Part shown: positions 23,205 to 31,527 of the stretch, one piece after another | Numbering within the stretch: the stretch's first letter is position 1 | How the letters are laid out: each line of letters opens with the position of its first letter | Assembly: GCA_026398435.1 (NCBI GenBank) | Contig: JAPLSW010000033.1 | Coordinates: 49,762 to 113,761 of the forward strand | DNA length: 64,000 nucleotides | Origin: Chlamydiota bacterium | Lineage (GTDB): Bacteria; Chlamydiota; Chlamydiia; Chlamydiales; Rhabdochlamydiaceae | Direction: 5' to 3' | Notes under the pieces: model-generated | Told to the model about the DNA's origin: nothing | Database searches by the model: none | The model's input: only the letters and a program-made list of their open reading frames with translations | Program-made: the position numbers and the translations under genes

Positions 23205-24240
23205 ATTTTTCCTTGGCAATCCCGGCTAAAATACGTCGATGACCTGAGGTGAAAGGCAAAGAAAGAAGTTCTTGCCATGTCCTCCACTCACATCCCGGGA
23301 TGAGTTGCGAGCAGCTAGTTTCCCATATACTAGGAAAAAGCTCAACAGCATGATGAGTATACCCTTGATTCTCTGTCCCAAGCTGCTCGATTTTATGGGC
23401 ATCCAGGCCAAACTTTTCTTTTAAATACCCTTGGATATCTCTTGTTTCTTCCCTTTCTAAAGAGATAAACTCATATAACCCTCCTAGAACTTTCCCTTTT
23501 TCTTTCATGTGAACTAAAAAATATTTATCACATTTAAGGACAATGACGTCCTTATAGAGATAAACGGTCTCTTTGGGTTTCTTCTTAATAGGCAGGAAGT
23601 CCACCTTTGAATGTAAAAGAGCTTTACATCCTCTATCTAGAGGACACATTAGACACTGGGGGGTTTTGCCGCAGATTTTAGCTCCGAGCTCAATCAGCCC
23701 CTCCATGACTAGATGGGGATCTATGTCTGGAAGGAACTGCTGAGTCACCTCTTCTAGCCATTTTTGCCCTTTTGAAGTGGTGATTTCTTTATCGTATGCA
23801 TGATAACGACTCATCACTCGGGCAACATTGGCATCGACGGCCGCCTGTTTTTGCTTAAAGGCAAAACTAAGTATTGCACCGACCGTATAAGGTCCAAGAC
23901 CGGGCACAAGCATCAGAGCCTGTTTATCTGGGGGGATTATCCCTCCGCAAGCAGATTGGAAATAATGAGCTGCTTTAAGAATATTTCTTGCCCGATTGTA
24001 GTATCCCAGCCCCTCCCACGACTTTATCACGGTTTCTTCGGAGGCATTTGAGAGCTCTTGGATGCTCGGAAATTGCTTCATCCACCTTTCAAAGTACCCT
24101 ATGACAACAGAGGCCCTTGTCTGCTGGAGCATAATTTCGGAGATCCACACTCTATAAGGAGAGGTGTCTTTTCTCCAGGGAAAGTCCCTTTTTTCGTTCA
24201 AAAACCACTGCTTTAGCTTTTCTGCGTCAGTTATCGGCAT
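23185..24240 (-). CDS. mutY: A/G-specific adenine DNA glycosylase MutY
   Basis: 351 residues. Removes adenine mispaired with 8-oxoguanine. The HhH-GPD core contains RDFPWRKDTSPYRVWISEIMLQQT, with the catalytic Glu in SEIMLQQT, then LVPGLGPYTVGAILSFAF (helix-hairpin-helix) and the catalytic Asp in AVDANVARV. The 4Fe-4S cluster cysteines are C-x5-C-x2-C-x5-C (ICGKTPQCLMCPLDRGC); the first spacing is one shorter than in E. coli (x6). The C-terminal ~120 residues are the NUDIX-like 8-oxoG recognition domain (KEKGKVLGGLYEF). First gene of the operon with a GT4 enzyme and dus. Confidence 0.95.
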   Translation of the reverse strand: MPITDAEKLKQWFLNEKRDFPWRKDTSPYRVWISEIMLQQTRASVVIGYFERWMKQFPSIQELSNASEETVIKSWEGLGYYNRARNILKAAHYFQSACGGIIPPDKQALMLVPGLGPYTVGAILSFAFKQKQAAVDANVARVMSRYHAYDKEITTSKGQKWLEEVTQQFLPDIDPHLVMEGLIELGAKICGKTPQCLMCPLDRGCKALLHSKVDFLPIKKKPKETVYLYKDVIVLKCDKYFLVHMKEKGKVLGGLYEFISLEREETRDIQGYLKEKFGLDAHKIEQLGTENQGYTHHAVELFPSIWETSCSQLIPGCEWRTWQELLSLPFTSGHRRILAGIAKEKYEYPTY

Positions 24241-24364
24241 TTTTTCGACTCACCTTTAGACTTGAAAGGGCGAGGATAGCCAAGTTGGGAAAAATGATAA
24301 AGCCCTTTAAAGGCGCACATTGGCACACTTCTTGCATCTATTTATAATACACACAAGGTGATCT

Positions 24365-24877
24365 ATGAACGGACTGAACGAAAAAATCCTAAAGATTAAA
24401 GAAGAATTAACAGAGTGCATGAAAAAGGAAATACGGCTTATGCGCGAGGTATTTGCTAATATGCACCAAGAGGAACTAGCACTGATTATGCTCGATAGAA
24501 CTAGCTGGAATCACACCCTGCAAGACAGATTTTCTTTGTTACAAACTTTAAGTTCCTTAAGAACTTCTAGACTCATCATGACATGTGCAATAGAAAAATT
24601 ACTCTCGCCCCCTACTGGGAAAAAAGTTCCCCTAGAGCAATTTTTACCGGATTTAGAAGAAGAGGGCTGCGAGATCCTCTATCTTTCAGACCAGATTCTA
24701 GCCCTTATCGGACGGATGAACGACCAGCACTTGAAAAATGAAAATCTCTTGAAAAACTATGAGATTTACTCAAATGCCCCCTCTCTATTTCGAAATGGGA
24801 TCTCCATGGAAAGAGATGGGCTAAAACCTGCAAAGTGTAAAGCAGCTATTGCAACTTACCCTTTTGAGCATCCATAA
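24365..24877 (+). CDS. Hypothetical helical protein, FlgN-like layout
   Basis: 170 residues, no signal peptide or membrane helix. The first ~115 residues look all-helical, with long heptad-like stretches (LNEKILKIKEELTECMKKEIRL, LIMLDRTSWNHTLQDRFSLLQTL), and the tail is disordered with FRNGISMERDG and KAAIATYPFE. The helical hairpin plus flexible tail resembles FlgN/type III export chaperones, but this is only a shape argument. Shine-Dalgarno AAGGTG lies 6 bases before the ATG at 24365. It is followed by two TagF-like genes with a 24-base gap, so probably cotranscribed. Function unknown. Confidence 0.55.
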   Translation: MNGLNEKILKIKEELTECMKKEIRLMREVFANMHQEELALIMLDRTSWNHTLQDRFSLLQTLSSLRTSRLIMTCAIEKLLSPPTGKKVPLEQFLPDLEEEGCEILYLSDQILALIGRMNDQHLKNENLLKNYEIYSNAPSLFRNGISMERDGLKPAKCKAAIATYPFEHP

Positions 24878-24901
24878 TAAGGTAAAGGGGAGAGTATTTT
24901 T

Positions 24902-26014
24902 GTGACAAAATCTTTCAGGACAGCCGCGCTGATCTATGGACCCGAGGGGCATCACCTTGACCATTTAGCGCCCCTATGCTGTTTACTAGACATCCCTCTG
25001 CTTGTCACAGAAGAGCCCATCTTCGAGCTTGCTAAAGAGTTTTATCCGGGCCTAAAAGTCTACTACTTAGACTACCTATCGATTGCTGATACGATCATTA
25101 AAAATTATGAAGTAATCATCCATTGTAGTGTCCGCGCCTTATTTGATGAGGTCTTCTTCTTTACTCAAAAACTCAGCAATAAAAAAATACATACCATATG
25201 GTGTCCCCACGGCAATTCAGATAAAGGACACTCCACCTACCACATGGAAGCTCTAGCAAGCGAGAGCCTGGCTCTTGTATATGGGCAAAAAATGATCGAT
25301 TTTCTAAAGGAAAAAGGTGTTTTAGATAAGTTAAAGGCCTATACAGAAGTAGGCAATTACCGGCTTACCTATTACCATATGCATAAAGCCTTTTATGAAA
25401 GACTTGTCATAGACAAAGTAGCAAGAAAGCTCCCTGTCCGCAAAAAAAACATCCTCTATGCCCCGACATGGAATGATTTTGAACACTCCACCTCATTCTA
25501 TGATGCAATATCCACCCTCATCGAGCGTTTGCCAGAGGCGTATAATCTTATCATTAAGCTCCACCCGAACTTAAGACTGCAAGACCCCTTCGGTGTTGAT
25601 AAATTTATGCAATCTTATGAAGATAGAAACCAAATCCTCTTTCTTGAGGATTTTCCTTCTATCTATCCCTTACTTGACTTCATAGATATCTACATCGGTG
25701 ATGCCTCCTCTATCGGTTATGATATTTTAGCATTTAACAAGCCGATGCTCCTTTTAAACCAAAATAACAGGGACTGCCGCACTGACCCAGGGCTGTATCT
25801 TTTCCAATGTGGGATAGAAATCCGCAAAGAGCAGTACTTTGATATCTATAAGATCCTTTCCGCCTATTTACCATCTGATGTATCCTACTTTACGGACGTT
25901 CGAAAAAAAATCTATGAGTACACCTTTGGCAAAGAAAAAAGCCCCGGAAAACTCAAAGAAGAGATCATAGCCCTCTATAAAGAACTTCCCGACATTGACC
26001 TAAATTTTTACTAA
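24902..26014 (+). CDS. CDP-glycerol glycerophosphotransferase (TagF)-like protein, copy 1
   Basis: 370 residues from a GTG at 24902 behind AGGGGAGAG. The second half carries the Glyphos_transf hallmark: NILYAPTWND, NLIIKLHPN, FPSIYPLLDFIDIYIGDASSIGYDILAFNKPMLLL (D-x-SS-Y-E/D and the final P). This is the GT-B family of TagB/TagF wall-teichoic acid enzymes, which also makes poly(glycerol-phosphate)-type capsules in Gram-negatives. The N-terminal half (GPEGHHLDHLAPL, PHGNSDKG) supplies the acceptor site. No membrane anchor. Paralogous to the next gene (shared PHGNSDKG, GNYRL, KIYEYTFGK), 15 bases downstream. Substrate unknown; a glycerol- or ribitol-phosphate decorated surface polymer is plausible. 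Confidence 0.75.
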   Translation: MTKSFRTAALIYGPEGHHLDHLAPLCCLLDIPLLVTEEPIFELAKEFYPGLKVYYLDYLSIADTIIKNYEVIIHCSVRALFDEVFFFTQKLSNKKIHTIWCPHGNSDKGHSTYHMEALASESLALVYGQKMIDFLKEKGVLDKLKAYTEVGNYRLTYYHMHKAFYERLVIDKVARKLPVRKKNILYAPTWNDFEHSTSFYDAISTLIERLPEAYNLIIKLHPNLRLQDPFGVDKFMQSYEDRNQILFLEDFPSIYPLLDFIDIYIGDASSIGYDILAFNKPMLLLNQNNRDCRTDPGLYLFQCGIEIRKEQYFDIYKILSAYLPSDVSYFTDVRKKIYEYTFGKEKSPGKLKEEIIALYKELPDIDLNFY

Positions 26015-26029
26015 CAGCAGAGCTGATCA

Positions 26030-27148
26030 ATGCCCTCAGAGTCCCGAAAGATCGCCATACTCACAGGCCCAGATACTTACCTAGACCATGTCGGAGTGCT
26101 TAGCCAAATCCTCCAAATACCTCTCATTGTCACAGAGGAAGAAACTTATCTTTCTGCCAAAGAATTTTATCCGGGTCTCGATGTCCACTACAGGGAGATG
26201 GCAGATCTTTCTTTACATTTTCTAGCAGAGAATTTTGATGTGATCTTCCAAAGTGGGAAATTCTGGAATATAGAGCTAAAAGCTCTGATTGAACTTTTAT
26301 ACAGAAAAACACTCCGGTTTGTATTTTGTCCTCATGGCAACTCAGATAAAGGCTTTTCTCTTACAAACCACACGCCCCAAGATCTTTCCTTAGTGTATGG
26401 AGAGCACATGCTCTCCTTACTTAAAAACACAGGAGCCCTGGATCTTATTTCTCAAACTTGCGCGACGGGTAACTACAGACTACCGTTCTATACTAAGCAT
26501 AAAGAGTTCTACGATGGCCTCGCTAAAAAGCGGCTTGGGAATAAGCTTAATGCAACCCGAAAAACGATCCTCTATGCACCGACATGGCAAGATGGGGAAA
26601 ATCCCAGTTCCTTTTTTTCCTCTTGTGAAAAGATCATCGGAGCTCTTGAAGGGGACTATAATCTCATTATAAAGCTCCATCCCTTTCTCGAGCAATTTCA
26701 CCCAGCAGAAACCTTTGCGGTTCTTTCCCAATTTGAAGATAGGCAAGGAACCATTTTTCTGACCAAATTCCCTGCCATCTATCCGATACTCTCCCTTTCA
26801 GACATCTATATAGGAGACTTTTCGTCTATTGGATATGACTTTTTAGCTTTTGATAAGCCCCTGTTTTTTTTAGGGGATGTTAGCAAGAAAACCACTCCCG
26901 GCTACTTCTTACATGAGTGTGGAATACAGATCCCCCAAGAAGAAAACCTCGATCTTAAGGCATTTTTACTGACTACTTTGTCTGAATGTGAAAATGCCTA
27001 TAGAGCAAAGCGCAAAGAGATCTATGAATATGCATTTGGTAAGAAGAAAAACTTTGAAGTGTTAAGAGAGGAAATCTTTAACTGCCTAGATTCCGATATA
27101 GTCGTAAAGCCCAAAGAATCCTTGGGCTTTACGAAAAACATAAATTAG
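26030..27148 (+). CDS. CDP-glycerol glycerophosphotransferase (TagF)-like protein, copy 2
   Basis: 372 residues, diverged tandem paralogue of the preceding gene with the same blocks: LTGPDTYLDHVGVLSQIL, FCPHGNSDKG, TGNYRLPFY, TILYAPTWQDGE, NLIIKLHPF, FPAIYPILSLSDIYIGDFSSIGYDFLAF and EIYEYAFGKKK. The divergence is substantial, so the duplication is old and the two probably act on different linkages or as a pair (priming and extension are the classical TagB/TagF split). Last codons form one arm of a 13-bp inverted repeat. The stop overlaps the end of a tiny convergent gene by three bases. Confidence 0.75.
   Translation: MPSESRKIAILTGPDTYLDHVGVLSQILQIPLIVTEEETYLSAKEFYPGLDVHYREMADLSLHFLAENFDVIFQSGKFWNIELKALIELLYRKTLRFVFCPHGNSDKGFSLTNHTPQDLSLVYGEHMLSLLKNTGALDLISQTCATGNYRLPFYTKHKEFYDGLAKKRLGNKLNATRKTILYAPTWQDGENPSSFFSSCEKIIGALEGDYNLIIKLHPFLEQFHPAETFAVLSQFEDRQGTIFLTKFPAIYPILSLSDIYIGDFSSIGYDFLAFDKPLFFLGDVSKKTTPGYFLHECGIQIPQEENLDLKAFLLTTLSECENAYRAKRKEIYEYAFGKKKNFEVLREEIFNCLDSDIVVKPKESLGFTKNIN
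27102..27134. other. 13-bp inverted repeat at convergent gene ends
   Basis: TCGTAAAGCCCAA (27102-27114) pairs with TTGGGCTTTACGA (27122-27134). It lies inside the last codons of the second TagF-like gene and just beyond the small leftward gene. There is no T-run on either side, so it may block 3' decay or act as a weak terminator. Confidence 0.6.
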
Positions 27149-27288
27149 CTATTCACTTCTGCATCATCGCCATCAACATCAACAACTACTTCTTGAGTTG
27201 TTTTAGTTTCTTCTGCCGCATCACAGCCAGCAAATGCCGCTGCATTAAAAGAGATAAGCACTGTTAGGATACTGTATATTTTTTTCAT
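27145..27288 (-). CDS. Small exported or lipid-anchored peptide, 47 residues
   Basis: Starts MKKIYSILTVLISFNAAAFAGC: basic start, hydrophobic core and F-A-G-C, close to a lipobox (usual L-A/S-G/A-C), so either a lipoprotein with acylated Cys22 or a periplasmic peptide. The remaining 25 residues are acidic (DAAEETKTTQ, VDVDGDDAEVNS). The preceding AAGGATTTTTTT on the minus strand gives a Shine-Dalgarno about 9 bases before the ATG. The composition and signal make it a credible gene despite its size. No homologue recognised. Confidence 0.6.
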   Translation of the reverse strand: MKKIYSILTVLISFNAAAFAGCDAAEETKTTQEVVVDVDGDDAEVNS

Positions 27289-27431
27289 AAAAAAAATCCT
27301 TTTAAGATGTTAAGAACATGCAGCTTGTATAGAACAGGGAACTAAATATAGTCAAATCTTTTAAAGCCGCACAGCTCTAATCGAAGAAAGGAGTATTCGA
27401 TGCCACGCATTTTTCATTTAAATAAGAGGAT

Positions 27432-28259
27432 TTAGGCAGAAACCATTTCCTGGAGAGCTGCAGCAGAAGCGCCCCCTCTCATAGAAGGAGGGATTTTAGA
27501 TCCCTTAGAGGCCTGCTCTCTACTAATGAGCTCACTAAGATGACTTAAGTGTACTTTCATAGACCCAGAAGATACTACGTAGTCCACGGCAGTTTTTAAT
27601 AGCTCTACAATTCTTTCATCTTCTTTGTTTGTTTGAATTGCGTTGCGCAATTTCTCTTGGATTGCAGGTAAATTCTCTTGGATGGCTCTTGCTAAGGGGA
27701 TTGCTGTATTAAATTTACCCTCCTTTTTAGACCAGAAAAGAGAGATAAGCCGCATACCTGCTTCATCGAATTGTTTTTTTAATTCAAGACATTCTCTTTC
27801 TTTGTCATCTGCCGCATCACTTTTTTGATCGGGAAATGTTCCTGTAAAAATCATGCTCAAAACAGCTAAAGTCACCCCAACTGTTGCTGAAATACAGAAT
27901 GGAATAGCATCAGTTCCAAGCGTTTCCTCCGAAATACCAAAATACATAGGAAGTCTTACACCTGCAAGTCCACCCGCAAGTCCAAAACCTACGACAAGGG
28001 CATACCCTCTAGGGCCTAGATACATCTTCGTTGTCTTAGAAATAGAGCGACTCGATGTAAAGATCCCTTCTTGGTCTTTTGTAAAAGGAGCTATATTTTT
28101 TTTGGCGATAGAGAGCAAAAGATCTGTACGTGGATCCTGCTCACTCCGAACACGAGTCCATTTTGTAATTGCAGGCAAATACGCTATTTCTGAACTCTCC
28201 TCCGCAAAACCAGAAACAGATACATGGTATGGGTCAACTTCTACAGGGATTACAGACAT
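27432..28259 (-). CDS. Inclusion-membrane (Inc)-like protein with bilobed hydrophobic domain
   Basis: 275 residues. Two hydrophobic helices at ~86-108 (YALVVGFGLAGGLAGVRLPMYFG) and ~119-141 (AIPFCISATVGVTLAVLSMIFTG) are separated by about ten residues. This close pair in a protein with long soluble ends and no signal peptide is the defining layout of chlamydial Inc proteins. After it comes a helical region with coiled-coil character (ADDKERECLELKKQFDEAG, AIQENLPAIQEKLRNAIQ). Inc proteins are type III effectors inserted in the host vacuole membrane; here that is inference from topology. Monocistronic, with an AT-rich upstream gap and no visible neighbour in the same unit. Confidence 0.55.
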   Translation of the reverse strand: MSVIPVEVDPYHVSVSGFAEESSEIAYLPAITKWTRVRSEQDPRTDLLLSIAKKNIAPFTKDQEGIFTSSRSISKTTKMYLGPRGYALVVGFGLAGGLAGVRLPMYFGISEETLGTDAIPFCISATVGVTLAVLSMIFTGTFPDQKSDAADDKERECLELKKQFDEAGMRLISLFWSKKEGKFNTAIPLARAIQENLPAIQEKLRNAIQTNKEDERIVELLKTAVDYVVSSGSMKVHLSHLSELISREQASKGSKIPPSMRGGASAAALQEMVSA

Positions 28260-28463
28260 GAAAACACCTCAAAAAATCGTGAAAAATAAAAATTCAAACT
28301 GCCTGCAATATAAATAGCAGGATTTGATGAAATAATTCCTAATAATTGCCTTTTAAATTTTTCGAAAACAATACCACATTACAGCTGATCGAGCAAGGAT
28401 TCAAAACACCATAAACATGTTCTATTAATATGACATGGAACTATAAATCAGGAAATAGTTGAC

Positions 28464-29651
28464 TCAAAGAGCGTTATCGAAGTTCATAGCAGGAAGGACA
28501 AGCACCGTAGAAAGATCATTTAAGCTGCCAGCAGCAGCTTCGGCTTTAAGCTCATAGGCTGAAGATCCCTCTCTTAAATTCTCTACTTTTTTGACAATAG
28601 CAACGGGGATCCCTGCCGGAAAAACTCCGTCTAGGCCGCTAGTAACTAGCAAATCACCTTCTTTTAAAATGGAAAGGGTTTCTAAAGAGGAATATGATGC
28701 AAGGGGCCTGCCAGACCTCAGATCTCTTGCCGGACCTTCTTTATCAGATCTATCATAATTAAATCCTATCCCTTCGAGAAGAGACCCTCTAGAGCGCCAT
28801 AGAGGGGCGCTCCCTCCATGCAGTTCCCCTTTAGCAAGATATCGATCTTGTGTATCAACGCTGATGCGGCTTTTGATCCTGCTAAAAAAAGAAGCAAAAG
28901 CCTGCTGCTCTTCCGAAGAATGAAATAGGTCATTCCTTGCTTCCAGTGTGCGAAAAACAGATTCGAGTTGCTGCCATAACTGCTCATTTTGCTGCTTGCC
29001 TCGTATCGTTCTAACAGAGGGGGTAAGACGGGCATCGGTAATAAGCCTAACACGTGACTGGCAGTTCCTGACATCTTCCACTATTCCCACAAGGCAGCCA
29101 TTCACAACGACTGGGCTATTTTTAGAGATGACCTCTCTACCAAGAGCCTTATTGTGTTTTTCTCCTACATTGATCCACACAAAACTACTCCAAGAAACGG
29201 GTTCCCGAAAAACGACTTTTGCAGGAATGGATTGCATTTGGAGCTCTAAGATTTTTGAAACTTCTATCCCTCTCCTTTGAAAAAAATCAGCAAGAGAGGA
29301 ATCGATATCTTCCTCATCTCTTATTTCTTTAAGCATTTCAAGCTGCTCATCAACACGATCCTCGCAGAGGAGCCACTCCCTAAGATTATCAAGTTGCAGC
29401 GAAAGGGCCTGATTTTCTCTTTGGAGCTCTTCAATTCTCCCTTCCACATCTTTACTTTTGTGCTCTTTTACTGTCGGTAGAGTAAGGAGCTGAAGGGACG
29501 CTCTCTTCATAGAATTAAGACCGCTCCATGAAGGAGAAAGGGAAGCAATAGCCACAGATCTCAGTCCCATGGTAAAAGGGAAGGGAAGGCTTGTCGTAAT
29601 AAATACGGCCACAAATAAAGCTATATATGGAGTGTAAGAGGTTCTTCTCAT
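28464..29651 (-). CDS. mreC: Rod-shape-determining protein MreC
   Basis: 395 residues: an N-terminal membrane helix (~8-30, TPYIALFVAVFITTSLPFPF), a coiled coil (~65-120, VEGRIEELQRENQALSLQLDNLREWL), then the beta-barrel pair with PVVVNGCLVGIVEDVRNCQSRVRLITD and EGDLLVTSGLDGVFPAGIPVAIVKKV, the classic MreC signatures. It links MreB to peptidoglycan synthases; in Chlamydiae the MreB system replaces FtsZ in division. An insertion of ~90 residues between the two halves (QLESVFRTLEARND...LAKGELHGG) lengthens it beyond the usual ~280-300. The start overlaps the tyrB stop by 4 bases; the tyrB-mreC pair also occurs in Chlamydia. Confidence 0.9.
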   Translation of the reverse strand: MRRTSYTPYIALFVAVFITTSLPFPFTMGLRSVAIASLSPSWSGLNSMKRASLQLLTLPTVKEHKSKDVEGRIEELQRENQALSLQLDNLREWLLCEDRVDEQLEMLKEIRDEEDIDSSLADFFQRRGIEVSKILELQMQSIPAKVVFREPVSWSSFVWINVGEKHNKALGREVISKNSPVVVNGCLVGIVEDVRNCQSRVRLITDARLTPSVRTIRGKQQNEQLWQQLESVFRTLEARNDLFHSSEEQQAFASFFSRIKSRISVDTQDRYLAKGELHGGSAPLWRSRGSLLEGIGFNYDRSDKEGPARDLRSGRPLASYSSLETLSILKEGDLLVTSGLDGVFPAGIPVAIVKKVENLREGSSAYELKAEAAAGSLNDLSTVLVLPAMNFDNAL

Positions 29652-30847
29652 GATTTCAAACCGGAAGCTATAGATTGAACTACATAATCTATCGATTTTA
29701 CGGTAAGGCCAGCGACATTAATCCGCCCATCATACGTCATATAAATACCATATTCTTTCATCAGTCTCTCTACGACCGTCTTTTCAAGGCCACAAAAACA
29801 AAACATCCCTCGAGTTTTGACTAGATAGCCAAAGTCTTTTGTTTTTATCTCTTTAGAGAGCTTTTCACAAAAGCTTATTTTTAAAGTGATAATTCTTTCC
29901 CGCATCTCTGAAAGTTCCATCTCCCAAGCATGTCTTAAATTGGGATCTAAAAGGATCCCCGCGACAATCTTTGCTCCGTGAATCGGAGGGTTAGAATAGT
30001 TCCTTCGAATCAGTATTTTTACTTGGCTTGTCACCTTTTCTGCAATTTCTTTGGAACCTGAAATGATATAAAGAGCGCCCACTCTCTCTCCATACAAAGA
30101 AAAATTCTTAGAGAATGAAACTGCAACCAGCATTTCTAGTCCCTTACTTGCAAATAGTCGAAGGGCTGCGCTATCAGCTTCTATCCCCTGATCAAGACCC
30201 AGATAGGCTGCATCAAAAAAGGGAATAAGGTCTCTTTCTTTGCAAATATCAGCAAGCTTCTCCCACTGCGGAAGAGTTGGATCCAGTCCACTTGGATTAT
30301 GACAACAAGCATGGAATAATACGACAGTTTTGGCAGGCAGATTACTTAGACAATCTACCATTTTTTCAAACTCCATAGAGTTTGTTTTCATATCATAGTA
30401 GGGATAAGTCTCTATAGCGAGTCCTGCCTCTGAAAAAACCCCTTTATGATTTGGCCAGGAAGGCTCGGATATATAAATCTTTGATCCAATCTCTTTTTTT
30501 AGAAATTCACCAGCTATTCTTAAAGCTCCCGTTCCACCAATAGATTGAAAAGAACTTATGCAACTTGAGTTATTTTGCCAAAAACTCTGACCAAAGACAA
30601 GCTGTCCTACTTGCTCAAGATAGCTTTTATCTCCATCGATCGGAAGATACTGCTTACTCTCAGACTTCTGTAATAAAATGGTCTCCATCTTTTTTACAGA
30701 GCTCATGATCGGAGTTATCCCTTCTTCTGTCTTATAGACACCAGCTGTTAAATTAATTTTACCCGGCCTTGTATCTGCCAAGAATGCGGCATTTAAGCCA
30801 AGAATTGGATCGGATGGCGCTAAAGAAACGTTTTCAAAAAAAGACAT
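29648..30847 (-). CDS. tyrB: Aspartate/tyrosine aminotransferase (class I, PLP-dependent)
   Basis: 399 residues, standard for the AspC/TyrB group. Reads MSFFENVSLAPSDPILGLNAAF at the start, then NLTAGVYKTEEG. Residues for PLP: N184 in CHNPSG, D212 in FFDAAYLG, and the Schiff-base lysine K247 in VSFSKNFSLYGERVG. It swaps amino groups between aspartate or aromatic amino acids and 2-oxoglutarate. Within Chlamydiae it is one of very few amino-acid enzymes kept, and the same gene precedes mreC in Chlamydia (CT637, from memory). Upstream lies a 580-bp gap. Confidence 0.93.
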   Translation of the reverse strand: MSFFENVSLAPSDPILGLNAAFLADTRPGKINLTAGVYKTEEGITPIMSSVKKMETILLQKSESKQYLPIDGDKSYLEQVGQLVFGQSFWQNNSSCISSFQSIGGTGALRIAGEFLKKEIGSKIYISEPSWPNHKGVFSEAGLAIETYPYYDMKTNSMEFEKMVDCLSNLPAKTVVLFHACCHNPSGLDPTLPQWEKLADICKERDLIPFFDAAYLGLDQGIEADSAALRLFASKGLEMLVAVSFSKNFSLYGERVGALYIISGSKEIAEKVTSQVKILIRRNYSNPPIHGAKIVAGILLDPNLRHAWEMELSEMRERIITLKISFCEKLSKEIKTKDFGYLVKTRGMFCFCGLEKTVVERLMKEYGIYMTYDGRINVAGLTVKSIDYVVQSIASGLKS

Positions 30848-31429
30848 GGCAAACCTTATATTCAGCTATTCTTTTTGCATTGTAGATCGAATGGGAGTTC
30901 TCCTCAACTACTGGTATTTGCAAACGGTTTTGGGAGAGGAAATCCATTTTCTGGGGTCTGAGCGAGCTTATATCCTGCAGCTGGGAGAAAATTATCGAAG
31001 GGGGATCACGTGCAATTATCACTCCTACAGCATATAAATTTTCAATTCGATCTTGAGACTGACTCCTTCATTGAGAATAAACTTTACTTCTTTAACTCGA
31101 CATACTGCTTCTGGTAAGCTTATAACCGGCGCGTTAAAACAGCTTTCGCTTTTAACGGGCCGCTTATAGAACATCTATAGTTGGCGAGTTAAGTCTGCTT
31201 TCATGTTTAACCCGCCGCTTATAGGAGTCTATAGTTGATTGAGAAAAGTCACGTTGTTATCTGCGGCTTATGTAAAGAAGTGTAAAAATAGAAACTTTTG
31301 CCATTATATATCGTTGCCTCTTATTCCTCGTAGAAAGGCAACTCGCCCACAAGTAAGATATTTACAAATCTTGAGATCTAAATATTGCAGTTTTTTGGTT
31401 TTTGTCTTAATCTTGGTGTATTCAGCAGT
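30848..31429. other. 580-bp intergenic region before tRNA-Ala with structured repeats
   Basis: No convincing protein gene. Short frames on both strands lack family resemblance and ribosome sites. The middle holds a 55-bp tandem repeat with hairpins (31128-31236). The promoters of leftward tyrB and rightward tRNA-Ala must lie here; I cannot place them firmly. Confidence 0.6.
31128..31236. repeat. Two-copy 55-bp tandem repeat with conserved hairpins
   Basis: Copy A 31128-31182 and copy B 31183-31236. Both read GGCG-x-GTTAA...CTGCTTTC-like loop...TTTAAC-xx-GCCGCTTATAG...CTATAGTT. Each holds a GGC..GTTAA/TTAAC..GCC stem and a second TATAG/CTATA hairpin. Arms change in both copies while pairing is mostly kept. 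A partial third copy may precede at ~31090-31125. Confidence 0.65.
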
Positions 31430-31502
31430 GGGGTGTTAGCTCAGTTGGTAGAGCGCGTCGATGGCATTGATGAGGTCAGCGGTTCGACCCCGCTACACTC
31501 CA
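31430..31502 (+). tRNA. tRNA-Ala (anticodon GGC)
   Basis: 73 bases fold as a cloverleaf. Acceptor GGGGTGT (31430-31436) pairs with ACACTCC (31495-31501), with one G-T. D arm GCTC...GAGC. Anticodon stem CGTCG/TGATG around loop ATGGCAT, with anticodon GGC at 31463-31465. T arm AGCGG/CCGCT around TTCGACC. Discriminator A at 31502; CCA is not encoded (next bases AAT). GGC reads GCC and GCU alanine codons. It lies head-on to dinG, 25 bases from that gene's stop. Confidence 0.95.
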
Positions 31503-31527
31503 AATTTCCTGTAGCAAAATCGATGCT

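Noticed and set aside
30846..31037. 63-codon rightward frame after tyrB's start
   Set aside because: No ribosome site, no recognisable pattern, and it overlaps the probable tyrB promoter.
31128..31236. CRISPR array
   Set aside because: Only two copies, no spacers of even length, no cas genes in the window.
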